From: Allobosea sp. WAO
GTDB lineage: Bacteria; Pseudomonadota; Alphaproteobacteria; Rhizobiales; Beijerinckiaceae
DNA length: 64,000 bases
Direction of reading: 5' to 3'
Assembly (NCBI RefSeq): GCF_001509835.1
Contig: NZ_JXTJ01000004.1
Location: 62,001 to 126,000 of the forward strand
The position numbers were made by a program, and so were the translations under genes. The notes below the pieces were generated by a model, which saw only the letters and a list, made by a program, of their open reading frames with translations, did no database searches and was not told where the DNA came from. Positions 36,149 to 44,824 of this stretch are shown in pieces; within the stretch, counting starts at the first letter, position 1; every line of letters begins with the position of its first letter.

Positions 36149-36583
36149 ATGTCTGAACTCGGAAAGAGGTGTCTCGCCGTAGCGGCGGCCGCCGCCTGCG
36201 GTCTCGTCGCTTTGACCACTGCCCCGGCGGTTGCGGGGGAGCGCGGAGATACGCGGCTCGACAGAGGTCGTCTTGACACTGCGCCCGCGGACTACACGCA
36301 ATCTCGGCGTAACATGGTCTATGTCGAGCCCGGCTATCGATCTCCGGCCGTTCGGACCTATACGCAGAGCCCCTATGCCTATCCGTCGGACAGTATCCGG
36401 GATCCGGCTGGCGGCAGTTATGTTCAGAGATCGCCCGGTTATCTCGGTAGTAACGGCTACTACTACGTCGGTGGTCAGTATGTAGACAATATTCGAGATC
36501 CGGCGGGCGGAACTTATCTTCAGAAGCCTTATGTCTACTATCCCAGCAATACATGGGCCCCGATGGGGGATGGGTATCGCTGA
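36149..36583 (+). CDS. Exported protein with two IRDPAGG repeats (paralogue A)
   Basis: 144 residues. The signal peptide ends near residue 29 (APAVAGE). The mature part is rich in Tyr, Ser and Pro and contains two copies of the motif D-(S/N)-IRDPAGG-(S/T)-Y, at about 89 and 116 (SDSIRDPAGGSYVQ, DNIRDPAGGTYLQ). A GAGAGGAGA ribosome site precedes ATG. It is a paralogue of the gene at 37080: signal-peptide region, the RLD(T/S)A--(D/E)Y(T/S)Q stretch after cleavage, and the IRDPAGG motif are shared. The function is unknown; Tyr-rich composition suggests an envelope or matrix component (inference). Confidence 0.72.
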   Translation: MSELGKRCLAVAAAAACGLVALTTAPAVAGERGDTRLDRGRLDTAPADYTQSRRNMVYVEPGYRSPAVRTYTQSPYAYPSDSIRDPAGGSYVQRSPGYLGSNGYYYVGGQYVDNIRDPAGGTYLQKPYVYYPSNTWAPMGDGYR

Positions 36584-37079
36584 GCTGTCGGCGCGGCCAT
36601 GTTCTCGCAGAGGGGTGACAGCCCTGGGGAGCCTGATCGCGGCTGATCCGACATCGTGAAAGTGTCACCGCCTTTGGGCGGTGACGGCTTCTTGGGGGAC
36701 AGCACACCGCCCTATCGGGCTTCTGCGAGCTTCGAGGACGATGATCGCTCCCTCCGGCCGCAGCTATGGCGTTATGATTCGTGGCTGCGTCCGCTCAATG
36801 TCACGACGATGACCGCTGGCGTCCCGCCCTGAGCTGCGGGCTAGTCTTCTTCCGGGGCTAGCCGGAGAGCAGCTGGTCCAGCGTGCCCTGGAAGGGGGGC
36901 AGCGGCCATCCCGTCGACAACCGCCGGCGCGCCTGGCACGCGACGCGTCAGCGGCGCCGAAAGGTGCTCGTCGCGTTCTGTCCAGGCCGCATTTCGGCCG
37001 CGATTGGTTCAGCAGCCATTCAACGGCCCGCGTCCAGATTCCGCGGCACGGGCGGAAACACCGCCGAGAGGAGAGAGCC
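36584..37079. other. Gene-free interval between the IRDPAGG paralogues
   Basis: No coding sequence with a believable start was found here on either strand. It contains the hairpin at 36664-36685. The last 30 bases repeat the leader of the upstream paralogue (CGAGAGGAGA before the ATG), so the duplication took in the ribosome-binding site. The middle part shows no feature I can name. Confidence 0.5.
36664..36685 (+). terminator. Hairpin after paralogue A, possible terminator
   Basis: A perfect 9-bp stem GTCACCGCC / GGCGGTGAC with a TTTG loop, 80 bases after the stop at 36583. What follows is GGCTTCTTGG, T-rich only in part, so it is a weak or factor-assisted terminator. Confidence 0.5.
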
Positions 37080-37499
37080 ATGCTTGAATTCGGAAAGAGC
37101 CGCCTCGCCCTGACCGCAGCCCTGGCCGGTGGCCTGCTGGCAGCGACGATAGCCCCGGTATCGGCCGAGCAGGGGCGCGCGATTTCGGTCGACAAGAGCC
37201 GCCTCGACTCCGCGCAGGCGGAGTACTCGCAGTACTATTACCGCCGCGGTTGGCGGTACAATCGCGGTGCAGCCGTCGCGGCCGGCGTCGGCCTCGGCAT
37301 CCTCGGCGCTGCGGCGATCGCCGCCAGCCGTCCCGCTTATGCCGAGCCGGTCTATGGCTACGGGTATGGATATGGCTACGAGCCGCGTTATGTCTATGAG
37401 GAGCCGGTCTATGTCGCGCCGCGTCGCTATTACGCGCCGCGTTACTACGGCTACGCCCCGGATAACATCCGCGACCCGGCCGGTGGCAGCTATCGCTGA
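37080..37499 (+). CDS. Exported glycine/tyrosine-rich protein ending in NIRDPAGGSYR (paralogue B)
   Basis: 139 residues with a signal peptide cleaved near APVSAE (about 29). After RLDSAQAEYSQYYYRRGWRYN there is a hydrophobic glycine-rich stretch (AAVAAGVGLGILGAAAIAAS) of the kind seen in membrane-associated or amyloid-like segments. A Tyr/Gly repeat zone (VYGYGYGYGYEPRYVYEEPV) comes next, and the C-terminus is NIRDPAGGSYR. A GAGAGGAGAGAG ribosome site precedes ATG. It shares leader, signal peptide and motif with the gene at 36149, so the two arose by tandem duplication and then diverged in the middle. Confidence 0.72.
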   Translation: MLEFGKSRLALTAALAGGLLAATIAPVSAEQGRAISVDKSRLDSAQAEYSQYYYRRGWRYNRGAAVAAGVGLGILGAAAIAASRPAYAEPVYGYGYGYGYEPRYVYEEPVYVAPRRYYAPRYYGYAPDNIRDPAGGSYR

Positions 37500-37568
37500 G
37501 TTGGGAGCCAGGGTCGATCAGCCTTAAGCAATTCTGAACTCACCCTCGCCTAGCATCCCGTCATGCTT

Positions 37569-37591
37569 CGCCATCGCCCTGGGCGATGGCG
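37569..37591. terminator. Perfect 11-bp inverted repeat after paralogue B
   Basis: CGCCATCGCCC (37569-37579) and GGGCGATGGCG (37581-37591) are exact inverted copies one base apart. It would form a stable hairpin in RNA 70 bases after the stop at 37499. ATTCTGG follows, without a T-run, so it is terminator-like but not classical. Confidence 0.5.
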
Positions 37592-37673
37592 ATTCTGGTG
37601 CAATGAGCAGGCCGTCGCGGCGGGCGTGCCGCTACCACAAATCAGTGCTGACCTGCGACCTCGGAGAACGAAG

Positions 37674-38066
37674 ATGACATCCCCGCTGAAGTCCCTGCTG
37701 ACCGGCTGCGGCGCCCTGGCGGTTGCCGCATTGTGGTCCGCAGCCGCGTCGGCGCAGTATTACAGCGATGACCACCGCCGCCCGGGCTATGAGCGGCGCG
37801 GCTACGATCGGGGATACGATGGCGGCTATGACCGCCGCGACGAACGCCGCAATGAGTATCGCAATGACCGTGCCTATGATCGGGGCTACGAACGCGGTTC
37901 CCAGCGCTCTCAGCGCGACACCGGTTTCGGTCCCGGACCGGCCGCGGGTCGGGGAAAGCCGCCAAACGCCGTCGACATGATGACGGTCGACGAGCAGAAG
38001 CGGGCGCTCAAGAACTACCGCGAAGCCCAGAAGAAGGCGATCAAGCGCGGTTACGTGCTGCCCTGA
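37674..38066 (+). CDS. Exported Arg/Tyr-rich protein
   Basis: 130 residues from ATG 37674, with GGAG eight bases upstream. The signal peptide ends near ASAQ (residue 24). The mature N-terminal half repeats [22 protein letters not shown] units (quoted in part) in which Tyr, Arg, Asp and Gly dominate. The C-terminal 40 residues are ordinary ([20 protein letters not shown]) and probably form a small helical domain. Similar 'YxRGYD' exported proteins are common in Rhizobiales with no known role. Its last 16 bases overlap the 3' end of ruvX on the other strand. Confidence 0.68.
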   Translation: MTSPLKSLLTGCGALAVAALWSAAASAQYYSDDHRRPGYERRGYDRGYDGGYDRRDERRNEYRNDRAYDRGYERGSQRSQRDTGFGPGPAAGRGKPPNAVDMMTVDEQKRALKNYREAQKKAIKRGYVLP

Positions 38067-38557
38067 TCGAAGTCCTCCTCCACCTCGGGTGCCAGGCGGC
38101 AAAGCCGGTCCAGCGCGCCCTGGAGGATGTAGGCGGCGGCCATCTTGTCGACGACCGCCGCACGCTTGGCGCGCGAGGCGTCGGCATCGAGCAAGGTGCG
38201 CGTAACGGCGAGCGTCGACAGGCGCTCGTCCCAGAAGGCGATCGGCAGCGATGTCAGCGGCGACAGGTTGCGGATGAAGGCCCGTGTCGACTGGGCACGA
38301 GGGCCTTCGGTGCCGTCCATGTTGAGCGGCAGGCCAATCACCAGCCCGGCGACAGCGTATTTCTCGGCGATCTTCAGCAGGGCTGCTGCATCGATACCGA
38401 ATTTGACGCGCTGGATCGTCTCCAGCGGCGTCGCGATCTGGCGTTCGACATCGGAGAGGGCGAGCCCGATCGTCTTGGTGCCGAGATCGAGCCCAAGCAG
38501 CCGGGCGTGCGCCGGCAGGTCAAGATAGGTTTCTAACGGCACGAGATTGGCGGACAT
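38051..38557 (-). CDS. ruvX: Putative pre-16S rRNA nuclease / Holliday junction resolvase-like RuvX (YqgF)
   Basis: 168 residues from ATG 38557. RNase H-like fold with the catalytic Asp in [17 protein letters not shown], then [32 protein letters not shown] and [12 protein letters not shown] with the C-terminal acidic residue. YqgF proteins process the 5' end of 16S rRNA in E. coli and resemble resolvases. In Rhizobiales it often lies close to gatCA or pyrB; here these are several kilobases apart. It is convergent and overlapping with the exported protein gene on its left. Confidence 0.9.
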   Translation of the reverse strand: MSANLVPLETYLDLPAHARLLGLDLGTKTIGLALSDVERQIATPLETIQRVKFGIDAAALLKIAEKYAVAGLVIGLPLNMDGTEGPRAQSTRAFIRNLSPLTSLPIAFWDERLSTLAVTRTLLDADASRAKRAAVVDKMAAAYILQGALDRLCRLAPEVEEDFDQGST

Positions 38558-38609
38558 TCCCCGCCGGTAGCACGCGCCGCCCGCAGTTGCGAGCGGCGCG
38601 TGTGGTCGA

Positions 38610-39614
38610 TCAGTTGACGTTCTGCTGGGTGACCCCGGCCGCCTTGAGCGAGGCCGCCCATTTCGCGATCTCGGCAGAGAAGCGCTTCGCATGCGCCTCG
38701 CGGGTCCAGTCGGCCTGCGGGAAGGCGCTGGTGCCGACCGCCTTGAAGCGCTCAAGCACGCTCGGCTGCTTCAGCGCGGCGGTGAGAGCCGCGTTGAGCT
38801 TGTCGAGCGCCGCCGCCGGCGTGCCCTTCGGCGCATAGAGGCCGTGCCAGATCGTCATGTCGATCTTGGTGCCGGCCTGCTCCGCAGTCGGGACATTGGG
38901 CAGCACGTCGAGGCGTTCGGCCGACGTCACCGCATAGGCGCGGATTTTGTCGCCCTGGACCTGCGGGACGGCCGTGGTCGACTGGTCGCAGAGCACGTCG
39001 ACCTGGCCGGCGACGAGGTCGTTCATGGCCGGGCCGGTGCCGCGATAGGCGACCTGGGCGAACTTCACGCCCAGAGCCTGCGAAAGCAGGACCGCGCAAA
39101 GATGCGCGTTCGAGCCGACGCCGGCATGGGCGACGGTGAGCTTGTCGGCCTGCTGCTTGGCGAAGGGGAAGAAGGCCTTGCCGTCGACCGGTGGCAAAGC
39201 GAGCTTGCCGGCGACGACCATCGGGCCGGTGTTGACGAGGCCGACCGGCGCGAAGGCGGTCTGCGTGTCGTAGCCGAGATTGTTGTAGAGCGCGGGCGCT
39301 GCCGCCAAAGCAAGGTGGTGGATCAGCAACGTGTGACCGTCGGGTTCGGCCGTCGCCAGGCGCTTGGCGCCCGCCGTGCCGCCGGCGCCGGCGACGTTCT
39401 CGACGACGACCTGCTGCCCGAGTGTCCGGCCCATATGCTCGCCGAGCAGGCGGGCGATCACGTCGCTGGGGCCGCCGGCCGCGAAGGGCACGATCAGGGT
39501 GATCGGCTTGCTCGGAAAATTCTGGGCTGCCGCGGGCGCGCAAAGCGCGAATGCCATCAAGCCGGCGAGGGCGCTACGGCGCGTTGCCAGCAATCGTCTG
39601 AAACCTGCAATCAT
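38610..39614 (-). CDS. TctC/Bug-type periplasmic substrate-binding protein
   Basis: 334 residues with a signal peptide ending [10 protein letters not shown]. The mature start [30 protein letters not shown] is the hallmark of the tripartite tricarboxylate transporter receptor family (quoted in part: [16 protein letters not shown]). The two-lobe fold would bind a carboxylate. It lies 76 bases after the GntR gene on the same strand, divergent from the sulfolactate genes, so sulfolactate or a related sulfonate is the likely ligand (inference; a TctABC-type importer serves this role in Chromohalobacter). No TctA or TctB membrane genes are in the window. Confidence 0.87.
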   Translation of the reverse strand: MIAGFRRLLATRRSALAGLMAFALCAPAAAQNFPSKPITLIVPFAAGGPSDVIARLLGEHMGRTLGQQVVVENVAGAGGTAGAKRLATAEPDGHTLLIHHLALAAAPALYNNLGYDTQTAFAPVGLVNTGPMVVAGKLALPPVDGKAFFPFAKQQADKLTVAHAGVGSNAHLCAVLLSQALGVKFAQVAYRGTGPAMNDLVAGQVDVLCDQSTTAVPQVQGDKIRAYAVTSAERLDVLPNVPTAEQAGTKIDMTIWHGLYAPKGTPAAALDKLNAALTAALKQPSVLERFKAVGTSAFPQADWTREAHAKRFSAEIAKWAASLKAAGVTQQNVN

Positions 39615-39690
39615 TCACTTCCTCCGGTTAAGTCTGACCGCTCTGCGGCGGCTTGCTTGGAAAGTGCGGTCTCTGCCGACCTCGCGCCCC

Positions 39691-40455
39691 TCAGCGCAGG
39701 TCGGAGAGGTAGTGGACCTCCTGTGTCAGGCAGAGGCTGAGCCGGCGCTCGACGGGCATGCCGTCGAGCGAAAGGGCGAGCCTGTCGATCTGCAATGCCG
39801 GCTCGCCCGTGGCGACGCCGAGTACGGCGGCATCCTCGGCCGCCAGCGCGATCGCCTTCAGGCGCTCGCGCGCGTGAGCGATCGTCACGCCGTAATGGCC
39901 GGCATAGAGGCTGTAGAGGTTGTTCGGGATCGGGCCGGCTTCTAGCCCGGGAAAGAGCTTCTGCGGCAGGCTCAGCGTCTCGATGATCAGCGGCGTCTCG
40001 CCGAAGGAGCGCAGACGCCGGATCCGGATGACGCTGTCGCTGTCGGCAAGGTCGAGCGCCTCGCGCTCGGCGGGGTCGGCGAGGCCGGTCGCGGTGCTCA
40101 AGACGACGCTGTCGGGGAAGCGCGGCGCGCCCTGGTCAGGCGCGAGCTTGAAGAACTGGAAGAGGATGCGGCGCTCGTCATGCTCGGCGACGAAGGTGCC
40201 GCGCCCCTGACGTCGCACCACCAGATTCTCAGCTGCGAGCTCGTCGAGCGCCTTGCGCACCGTGCCTTGGCTCACGCCGATCTCGGCCGCGAGCTGGCCC
40301 TCGCTCGGCAGCACGGCGCCGGGTGCCCAGACCCCATCGACGAGGCGGCGCACGAAGATCGCCTTCACCTGCCGATAGAGCGGCCGGAAGCCCAGAGCCT
40401 CGGGCATGCCGGCCGCATTGGATGGTGCTGCATTTTCCAGCTTGTGCACACTCAT
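39691..40455 (-). CDS. GntR/HutC-family transcriptional regulator of the sulfolactate locus
   Basis: 254 residues from ATG 40455. An N-terminal winged helix (LYRQVKAIFVRRLVDGVW, LPSEGQLAAEIGVSQGTVRKA, then RRQGRGTFVAEH) is followed by a UTRA effector domain (FRFFKL-type FQFFKLAPDQG to the C-terminus, with LSLDGMPVERRLSLCL). HutC members usually repress catabolic genes and respond to a pathway metabolite. A perfect 14-bp palindrome lies two bases before its start codon, so it probably controls itself, the TctC gene and the divergent suyA operon. Confidence 0.92.
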   Translation of the reverse strand: MSVHKLENAAPSNAAGMPEALGFRPLYRQVKAIFVRRLVDGVWAPGAVLPSEGQLAAEIGVSQGTVRKALDELAAENLVVRRQGRGTFVAEHDERRILFQFFKLAPDQGAPRFPDSVVLSTATGLADPAEREALDLADSDSVIRIRRLRSFGETPLIIETLSLPQKLFPGLEAGPIPNNLYSLYAGHYGVTIAHARERLKAIALAAEDAAVLGVATGEPALQIDRLALSLDGMPVERRLSLCLTQEVHYLSDLR

Positions 40456-40457
40456 GT

Positions 40458-40471
40458 GTCTTATATAAGAC
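40458..40471. promoter_or_regulatory. Perfect palindrome, probable GntR operator
   Basis: GTCTTATATAAGAC is fully self-complementary over 14 bases and sits in the 90-bp divergent gap, two bases from the regulator start codon and 74 bases before suyA. The GT-TATA-AC outline matches operators of HutC-type GntR proteins. It also overlaps the likely leader of the regulator mRNA. Confidence 0.68.
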
Positions 40472-40545
40472 TTGGCGCCGGGAAGGTCGAGCCCGATTTT
40501 CACGAGGCCCGACAAATCACCCGAGGAACAAGCAAGGAGGCCGGA

Positions 40546-40833
40546 ATGAGCAAGCCGCATCTCTTGGTGCACGAGAAAAAGGACACCGTCGGCGTCGTCG
40601 TGGTCGAGGGCCTGAAGGCCGGGACCGACATGCTGGGCGTCATCACCCACGACAATTCCGATTTCCGGCTGACCGCCAAGATGGACATTCCGATCGGCCA
40701 CAAGGTCGCGCTGAAGGACATCAAGACGGGCGACACGATCTGGAAGTACGGCCAGGACATCGGCAAGGCCATCGGCGACATCCGCCAGGGCGAGCATCTC
40801 CACGTCCACAATGTGAAGACTAAGCGCTGGTGA
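40546..40833 (+). CDS. suyA: (R)-sulfolactate sulfo-lyase alpha subunit, SuyA-like (UxaA SAF domain)
   Basis: 95 residues from ATG 40546, preceded by AAGGAGG. SAF/UxaA N-terminal domain: FLVHE-type LLVHEKKDTVGVVVVEGLKAG, then LTAKMDIPIGHKVALKDIKTGD, KYGQDIGKAIGDI and GEHLHVHNVKTKRW. With SuyB it would cleave (R)-sulfolactate to pyruvate and sulfite. Altronate and galactarate dehydratases share the fold; the SuyA choice rests on the separate small subunit and on the SlcC-, ComC- and exporter-like neighbours. First gene of the rightward operon. Confidence 0.82.
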   Translation: MSKPHLLVHEKKDTVGVVVVEGLKAGTDMLGVITHDNSDFRLTAKMDIPIGHKVALKDIKTGDTIWKYGQDIGKAIGDIRQGEHLHVHNVKTKRW

Positions 40834-40902
40834 GCGCTGCCTGCCGCCATTCCTGAAATTCGGGCTCCCGCAGCCGGTAGAGCCTAAGTCGAGGATTTTC
40901 CC

Positions 40903-42186
40903 ATGTCGTCCATCGTCGCCAATTTCGATCTCGTGAAAGGCAAGCTCGGCCGCGTCAAAGGCCGCAAGATCGAGGCGCCCGAGTTCAAGGTGCCGCAGAT
41001 CAAGCGCCCCAGCGGCCGCTCGCTCGACTCCTTCTTCGGCTGGCGCCGCGAGAATGGCCGCGTCGGCGTGCGCAACCATGTGCTGCTGCTGCCGCTCGAT
41101 GACCTCTCCAACGCCGCCTGCGAAGCCGTCGCCAACAACGTCAAGGGCACGCTGGCGATCCCCCATGCCTATGGCCGCCTGCAGTTCGGCGAGGATCTCG
41201 AGGTCCATTTCCGCACGCTGATCGGCACCGGCTCGAACCCGAACGTCGCCGCCGTCGTCGTGATCGGCATCGAGGATGGCTGGACCAAGCGCGTCGTCGA
41301 CGGCATCGCCAAGACCGGTAAGCCGGTGGTCGGCTTCGGCATCGAGGGCCATGGCGACATCTCGACGATCGCCCGCGCCTCCTATGTCGCCAAGGAATTC
41401 GTGCAGTGGGCGACCGAACTGCAGCGCACCAAGTGCGGCATCGAGGAGCTCTGGGTCTCGACCAAGTGCGGCGAGTCGGACACCACCACGGGCCTGTCCT
41501 CCTGCCCGACCGTCGGCAACATGTACGACAAGTGGATCCCGCGCGGCGTCTACGGCGTCTTCGGCGAGACCTCCGAGATCACCGGCGCCGAGCATCTCTG
41601 CAAGGCGCGCGCGGCGACGCCTGAGGTCGGCGAGCGCTGGTACAAGATGTGGAAGGCCTATCAGGACGACGTCATCGAGGCCCACAAGACCGACGACCTC
41701 TCCGATTCGCAGCCGACCAAGGGCAACATCGCCGGCGGCCTGACGACAATCGAGGAAAAGGCGCTCGGCAACCTCGAGAAGATCGGCCGCGAGTGCAAGT
41801 TCATCGACATCCTGCAGCCGGCCGAGGCGCCTGCGAGCGGGCCGGGCCTGTACTACATGGACACCTCCTCGGCCGCGGCCGAGTGCGTCACCCTGATGGC
41901 GGCCGGCGGCTATGTCGTGCACACCTTCCCGACCGGGCAGGGCAACGTCATAGGCAACCCGATCGTCCCGGTGATCAAGATCACCGGCAACCCGAAGACG
42001 ATGCGGACCATGCCCGAGCACATCGATGTCGACGTCTCCGGTATCCTGCGTCGCGACATGACGATCCCGCAGGCCGGCGACGCGCTGATCGAGAACATCG
42101 TGCGCACGGCGAATGGCCGCCTCACGGCAGCCGAAGCGCTGGGCCATCGCGAGTTCTCGATGACCAAGCTATACCGCAGCGCCTGA
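40903..42186 (+). CDS. suyB: (R)-sulfolactate sulfo-lyase beta subunit, SuyB-like (UxaA family)
   Basis: 427 residues. UxaA C-terminal family: [70 protein letters not shown], the [22 protein letters not shown] block (here [18 protein letters not shown]), [20 protein letters not shown] and [16 protein letters not shown]. Cysteines in KCGESD and SSCPTVG are candidate iron ligands. Length and the [15 protein letters not shown] section agree with SuyB from memory. Sixty-nine bases separate it from suyA. If the locus instead handles a sugar acid, this would be the dehydratase large subunit. Confidence 0.85.
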   Translation: MSSIVANFDLVKGKLGRVKGRKIEAPEFKVPQIKRPSGRSLDSFFGWRRENGRVGVRNHVLLLPLDDLSNAACEAVANNVKGTLAIPHAYGRLQFGEDLEVHFRTLIGTGSNPNVAAVVVIGIEDGWTKRVVDGIAKTGKPVVGFGIEGHGDISTIARASYVAKEFVQWATELQRTKCGIEELWVSTKCGESDTTTGLSSCPTVGNMYDKWIPRGVYGVFGETSEITGAEHLCKARAATPEVGERWYKMWKAYQDDVIEAHKTDDLSDSQPTKGNIAGGLTTIEEKALGNLEKIGRECKFIDILQPAEAPASGPGLYYMDTSSAAAECVTLMAAGGYVVHTFPTGQGNVIGNPIVPVIKITGNPKTMRTMPEHIDVDVSGILRRDMTIPQAGDALIENIVRTANGRLTAAEALGHREFSMTKLYRSA

Positions 42187-42218
42187 GGAGCTGCGTCTCC
42201 GGGCGCGACGAGGCAGAA

Positions 42219-42818
42219 GTGTCGGACAGGGTCCTTTCCAAGATCGTCTCATTGCATGCGCCGGGGCGGGACGTGTTGCCCGCCTACGTCCGTGCCTTGG
42301 AAGCGGGCTGGTCCCCGAACACCATGCGCGATGTCGCGCCCGAGCAACTCGCCGCAATCGCGGCGGACCCGGACGCCTTTCTGTCCGGGCTCACCGCGCG
42401 AGGCGGCAAGATCCGTCTGCACGATGGCAGCGAAGTCGACCGACTGCCGGACATCATCCGCTGGATCATTGCCACTGACCGGCCCGGGCGCCCGTTCGTC
42501 GGCAGTATCAACCTGCGCTGGCAGGAAGATGATGCCGGCAGGCCGGTCACGGAACTGCCGCCGCATGTGCTCGGCCATGTCGGCTACACTGTCCTGCCGA
42601 ATCATGCCGGCAACGGCTATGCCAGCGCGGCCCTGGCGGCTGTTCTGGCCGAGGCTCGCACTGTCGGCCTGCCCTTCATCAAGATCACCTGCGATGCCGA
42701 AAATGCGGCCTCGCGGCGGATCATCGAGAAGAATGGCGGGTGTTTTGTCGAGAGTTTTGTCGCTCCGTTCTACGGACCCGAGGAGCGACTAATGTACCGG
42801 ATCGAATTGCAATCATGA
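42219..42818 (+). CDS. GNAT-family N-acetyltransferase inside the sulfolactate operon
   Basis: 199 residues from GTG 42219 with GAGGCAG upstream. The C-terminal half is a GNAT fold: FVGSINLRWQEDD, LGHVGYTVLPNHAGNGYASA (the acetyl-CoA loop, here with NHAGNGYA) and CDAENAASRRIIEKNGGCF. It begins 32 bases after suyB and overlaps the exporter gene by ATGA, so it is co-transcribed and probably co-translated. I know of no acetyltransferase in sulfolactate breakdown. It could be a passenger, or it may modify an enzyme or an intermediate. Confidence 0.87.
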   Translation: MSDRVLSKIVSLHAPGRDVLPAYVRALEAGWSPNTMRDVAPEQLAAIAADPDAFLSGLTARGGKIRLHDGSEVDRLPDIIRWIIATDRPGRPFVGSINLRWQEDDAGRPVTELPPHVLGHVGYTVLPNHAGNGYASAALAAVLAEARTVGLPFIKITCDAENAASRRIIEKNGGCFVESFVAPFYGPEERLMYRIELQS

Positions 42819-43867
42819 CAGAAACAGCCGCCCCGCGCCTGGCGAAAGGCCTTGGCCCGCTCCTGCCGGGCATCGCGCTCTCGACTGCGGTGGCCATCGT
42901 CTCGGTGCTGGCCGAGCCGGTGCTGAAGCAGCTGGCTGGCGGCAAGGTCGGCATCCCCGCCGTCGTCATCGCGCTCCTGATCGGCATGGCGCTGCATCTG
43001 GTCGCGAACAACCAGCGCTTCCTTCCGGGCATGACTTTCTGTGTCAAGAAGATGCTGCGCTGGGCGATCGCGTTGCTCGGGCTGCGCATCGCGCTCGGCG
43101 ACATCATCGCGCTCGGGCTCGGCACGGCGTTGCTGGTCGTGGTTTCGATGGCGGCCACCATCGCCTCCGGCTTCCTGCTGGCGCGCCTGCTCGGCCGCGA
43201 GACCGGCATGGGCGCGCTCGGCGGCGTCGCCACCGCCGTCTGCGGCGCCTCGGCGGCGCTCGCCACTGCGACGGTCGTGCCGGATTACCGCAACAAGGCG
43301 GCCGACATCGCCTTCACCGTCATCGCGATGAACGCGCTCTCGACGCTCGCAATGCTGGCCTATCCGCTGATCTGCGTCTGGCTCGGCCTGAACGAGCAGC
43401 AGACCGGCGTCATGCTGGGCGCGACCATCCATGACGTCGCCCAGGTCGTCGGCGCCGGCCAGTCTGTCTCGGACGAGGCGGCCAACGCCGCCGTGATCGT
43501 CAAGCTCTTCCGCGTCTTCATGCTGCTGCCGGCTGTTCTGATCGTTGGTTGGTGGCTGACGCGCCATGGCGGCGAGCATGGCGAGGCGAAGGTGCCAGTG
43601 CCGGTCTTCGCAATCGTTTTCCTCCTCCTGTGCCTGGTGAACAGCATCCTCGCCACGCAGCCTGCGTTCGCCGGGGTCTACGAGCCGATCCGCGCCGCCC
43701 TGCTCGAAGCCTCGCGCTGGGGGCTGCTGATCGCCATCGCGGCGCTGGGCCTCGGCACCTCGATCGCGGCGATGGTCCGGCTCGGCTGGCGCCATATCGC
43801 GCTCGTCACCGGCACGAGCCTCGTCATCCTCGTGGTCGCCACAGGCGGCCTGATCCTCATGGGCTGA
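42815..43867 (+). CDS. YeiH/UPF0324-family exporter, probable sulfite or sulfate exporter
   Basis: 350 residues, about ten membrane helices. Family features: PGIALSTAVAIVSVLAEP, LLGLRIALGDIIALG, GGVATAVCGASAALATATVV (the conserved CGASA stretch) and GATIHDVAQVVGAGQSVSDEA. Members of this 'putative sulfate exporter' family accompany sulfonate degradation genes (CuyZ/SuyZ). The gene starts inside the stop of the GNAT gene. Here it would remove the sulfite freed by SuyAB, or the sulfate made from it. The substrate assignment is by context. Confidence 0.85.
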   Translation: MTETAAPRLAKGLGPLLPGIALSTAVAIVSVLAEPVLKQLAGGKVGIPAVVIALLIGMALHLVANNQRFLPGMTFCVKKMLRWAIALLGLRIALGDIIALGLGTALLVVVSMAATIASGFLLARLLGRETGMGALGGVATAVCGASAALATATVVPDYRNKAADIAFTVIAMNALSTLAMLAYPLICVWLGLNEQQTGVMLGATIHDVAQVVGAGQSVSDEAANAAVIVKLFRVFMLLPAVLIVGWWLTRHGGEHGEAKVPVPVFAIVFLLLCLVNSILATQPAFAGVYEPIRAALLEASRWGLLIAIAALGLGTSIAAMVRLGWRHIALVTGTSLVILVVATGGLILMG

Positions 43868-43891
43868 AGCCAGCCAACCCTGCGAGACGCC

Positions 43892-44824
43892 ATGACCGAC
43901 ATCGTCATCACCGAATTCATGGACGAGGCGGCGGTCGAGTCGCTCAAGGCGCGCTATGCCGTGCATCACGATCCCGAGCTGTTCGGCAAGCCGGAGGAGC
44001 TCGCCCGGCTCGTCGCCACGGTGCCGGCCCTGATCGTGCGCAACCAGACGCAGGTGCGGGGCGAACTGCTGGCGGCCGCCAAGAACCTCAAGGTCGTCGG
44101 CCGGCTGGGCGTCGGTCTCGACAACATCGACATAGCGGCCTGCGCGGCGCGCGACATCAAGGTCTTCCCGGCGACCGGGGCCAACAGCCTCTCCGTGGTC
44201 GAGTACGTAATCGGCACGGCGATGACGCTGCTGCGCGGTGCCTATTTCGCCAATGCGGCGATGCTCGCCGGCGAGTTCCCGAAGACCAAGCTGATCGGCC
44301 GCGAGATCGCCGGCAAGCGCATGGGGCTCGTCGGTTTCGGCGCGATCGCGCGCGACGTCGCCCGTCACGCGCAGGCGCTCGGCATGACCGTCGCGGCCTA
44401 CGACCCCTATGTGCCAGCGGACACGCCGGTCTGGCAGGGCGTGGAGAAGCTCGAGCTCGATGCGCTGCTTTCGACCTCGGACGTGATCTCGATCCATCTG
44501 CCGCTGACGCCGGAAACGCGCGGCGTGATCGGCGCTGCCGCCTTCGGCAAGATGAAGTCCGACGCGGTGCTGATCAACGCGGCGCGCGGCGGCGTCATGG
44601 ACGAGGCGGAGTTGGTTGCGGCCCTGAAGGGCGGCAGGCTGGCAGGGGCCGCACTCGACGTCTTCGAGCAGGAGCCGCTCAAGGCGGACGGTGCCAAGCT
44701 GTTCGCCGGCACGCCGAACCTGATCCTGACCCCGCATATCGCCGGCAACACCGTCGAATCGAACGGGCGGGTCTCCGGGCTCGTCGCCGAGCGGGTCATC
44801 GCTGCTCTGGAGGGCCGGGCATGA
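43892..44824 (+). CDS. slcC: (S)-sulfolactate dehydrogenase-like 2-hydroxyacid dehydrogenase (SlcC type)
   Basis: NAD-dependent D-2-hydroxyacid dehydrogenase fold, 310 residues. VGRLGVGLDNIDIAACAARD, the Rossmann motif MGLVGFGAIARDVARHAQAL, the catalytic Arg in LINAARGGVMDEAEL, Glu in the FEQEPL loop and His in LTPHIAGNTVESN are all seen. The family includes phosphoglycerate dehydrogenase; with suyAB and a ComC-like gene, oxidation of (S)-sulfolactate to sulfopyruvate is the best guess. The stop overlaps the next gene by ATGA. Confidence 0.84.
   Translation: MTDIVITEFMDEAAVESLKARYAVHHDPELFGKPEELARLVATVPALIVRNQTQVRGELLAAAKNLKVVGRLGVGLDNIDIAACAARDIKVFPATGANSLSVVEYVIGTAMTLLRGAYFANAAMLAGEFPKTKLIGREIAGKRMGLVGFGAIARDVARHAQALGMTVAAYDPYVPADTPVWQGVEKLELDALLSTSDVISIHLPLTPETRGVIGAAAFGKMKSDAVLINAARGGVMDEAELVAALKGGRLAGAALDVFEQEPLKADGAKLFAGTPNLILTPHIAGNTVESNGRVSGLVAERVIAALEGRA

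Noticed and set aside
36764..37195. Minus-strand open frame of 143 codons between and over the IRDPAGG paralogues
   Set aside because: Arg/Pro/Ser-rich shadow sequence overlapping the signal-peptide region of the real gene, with no ribosome site.
40456..42147. Upstream extension of the GntR frame across the suyAB genes
   Set aside because: The winged-helix domain starts at 40455 and the extension is antisense to conserved SuyA/SuyB sequence.
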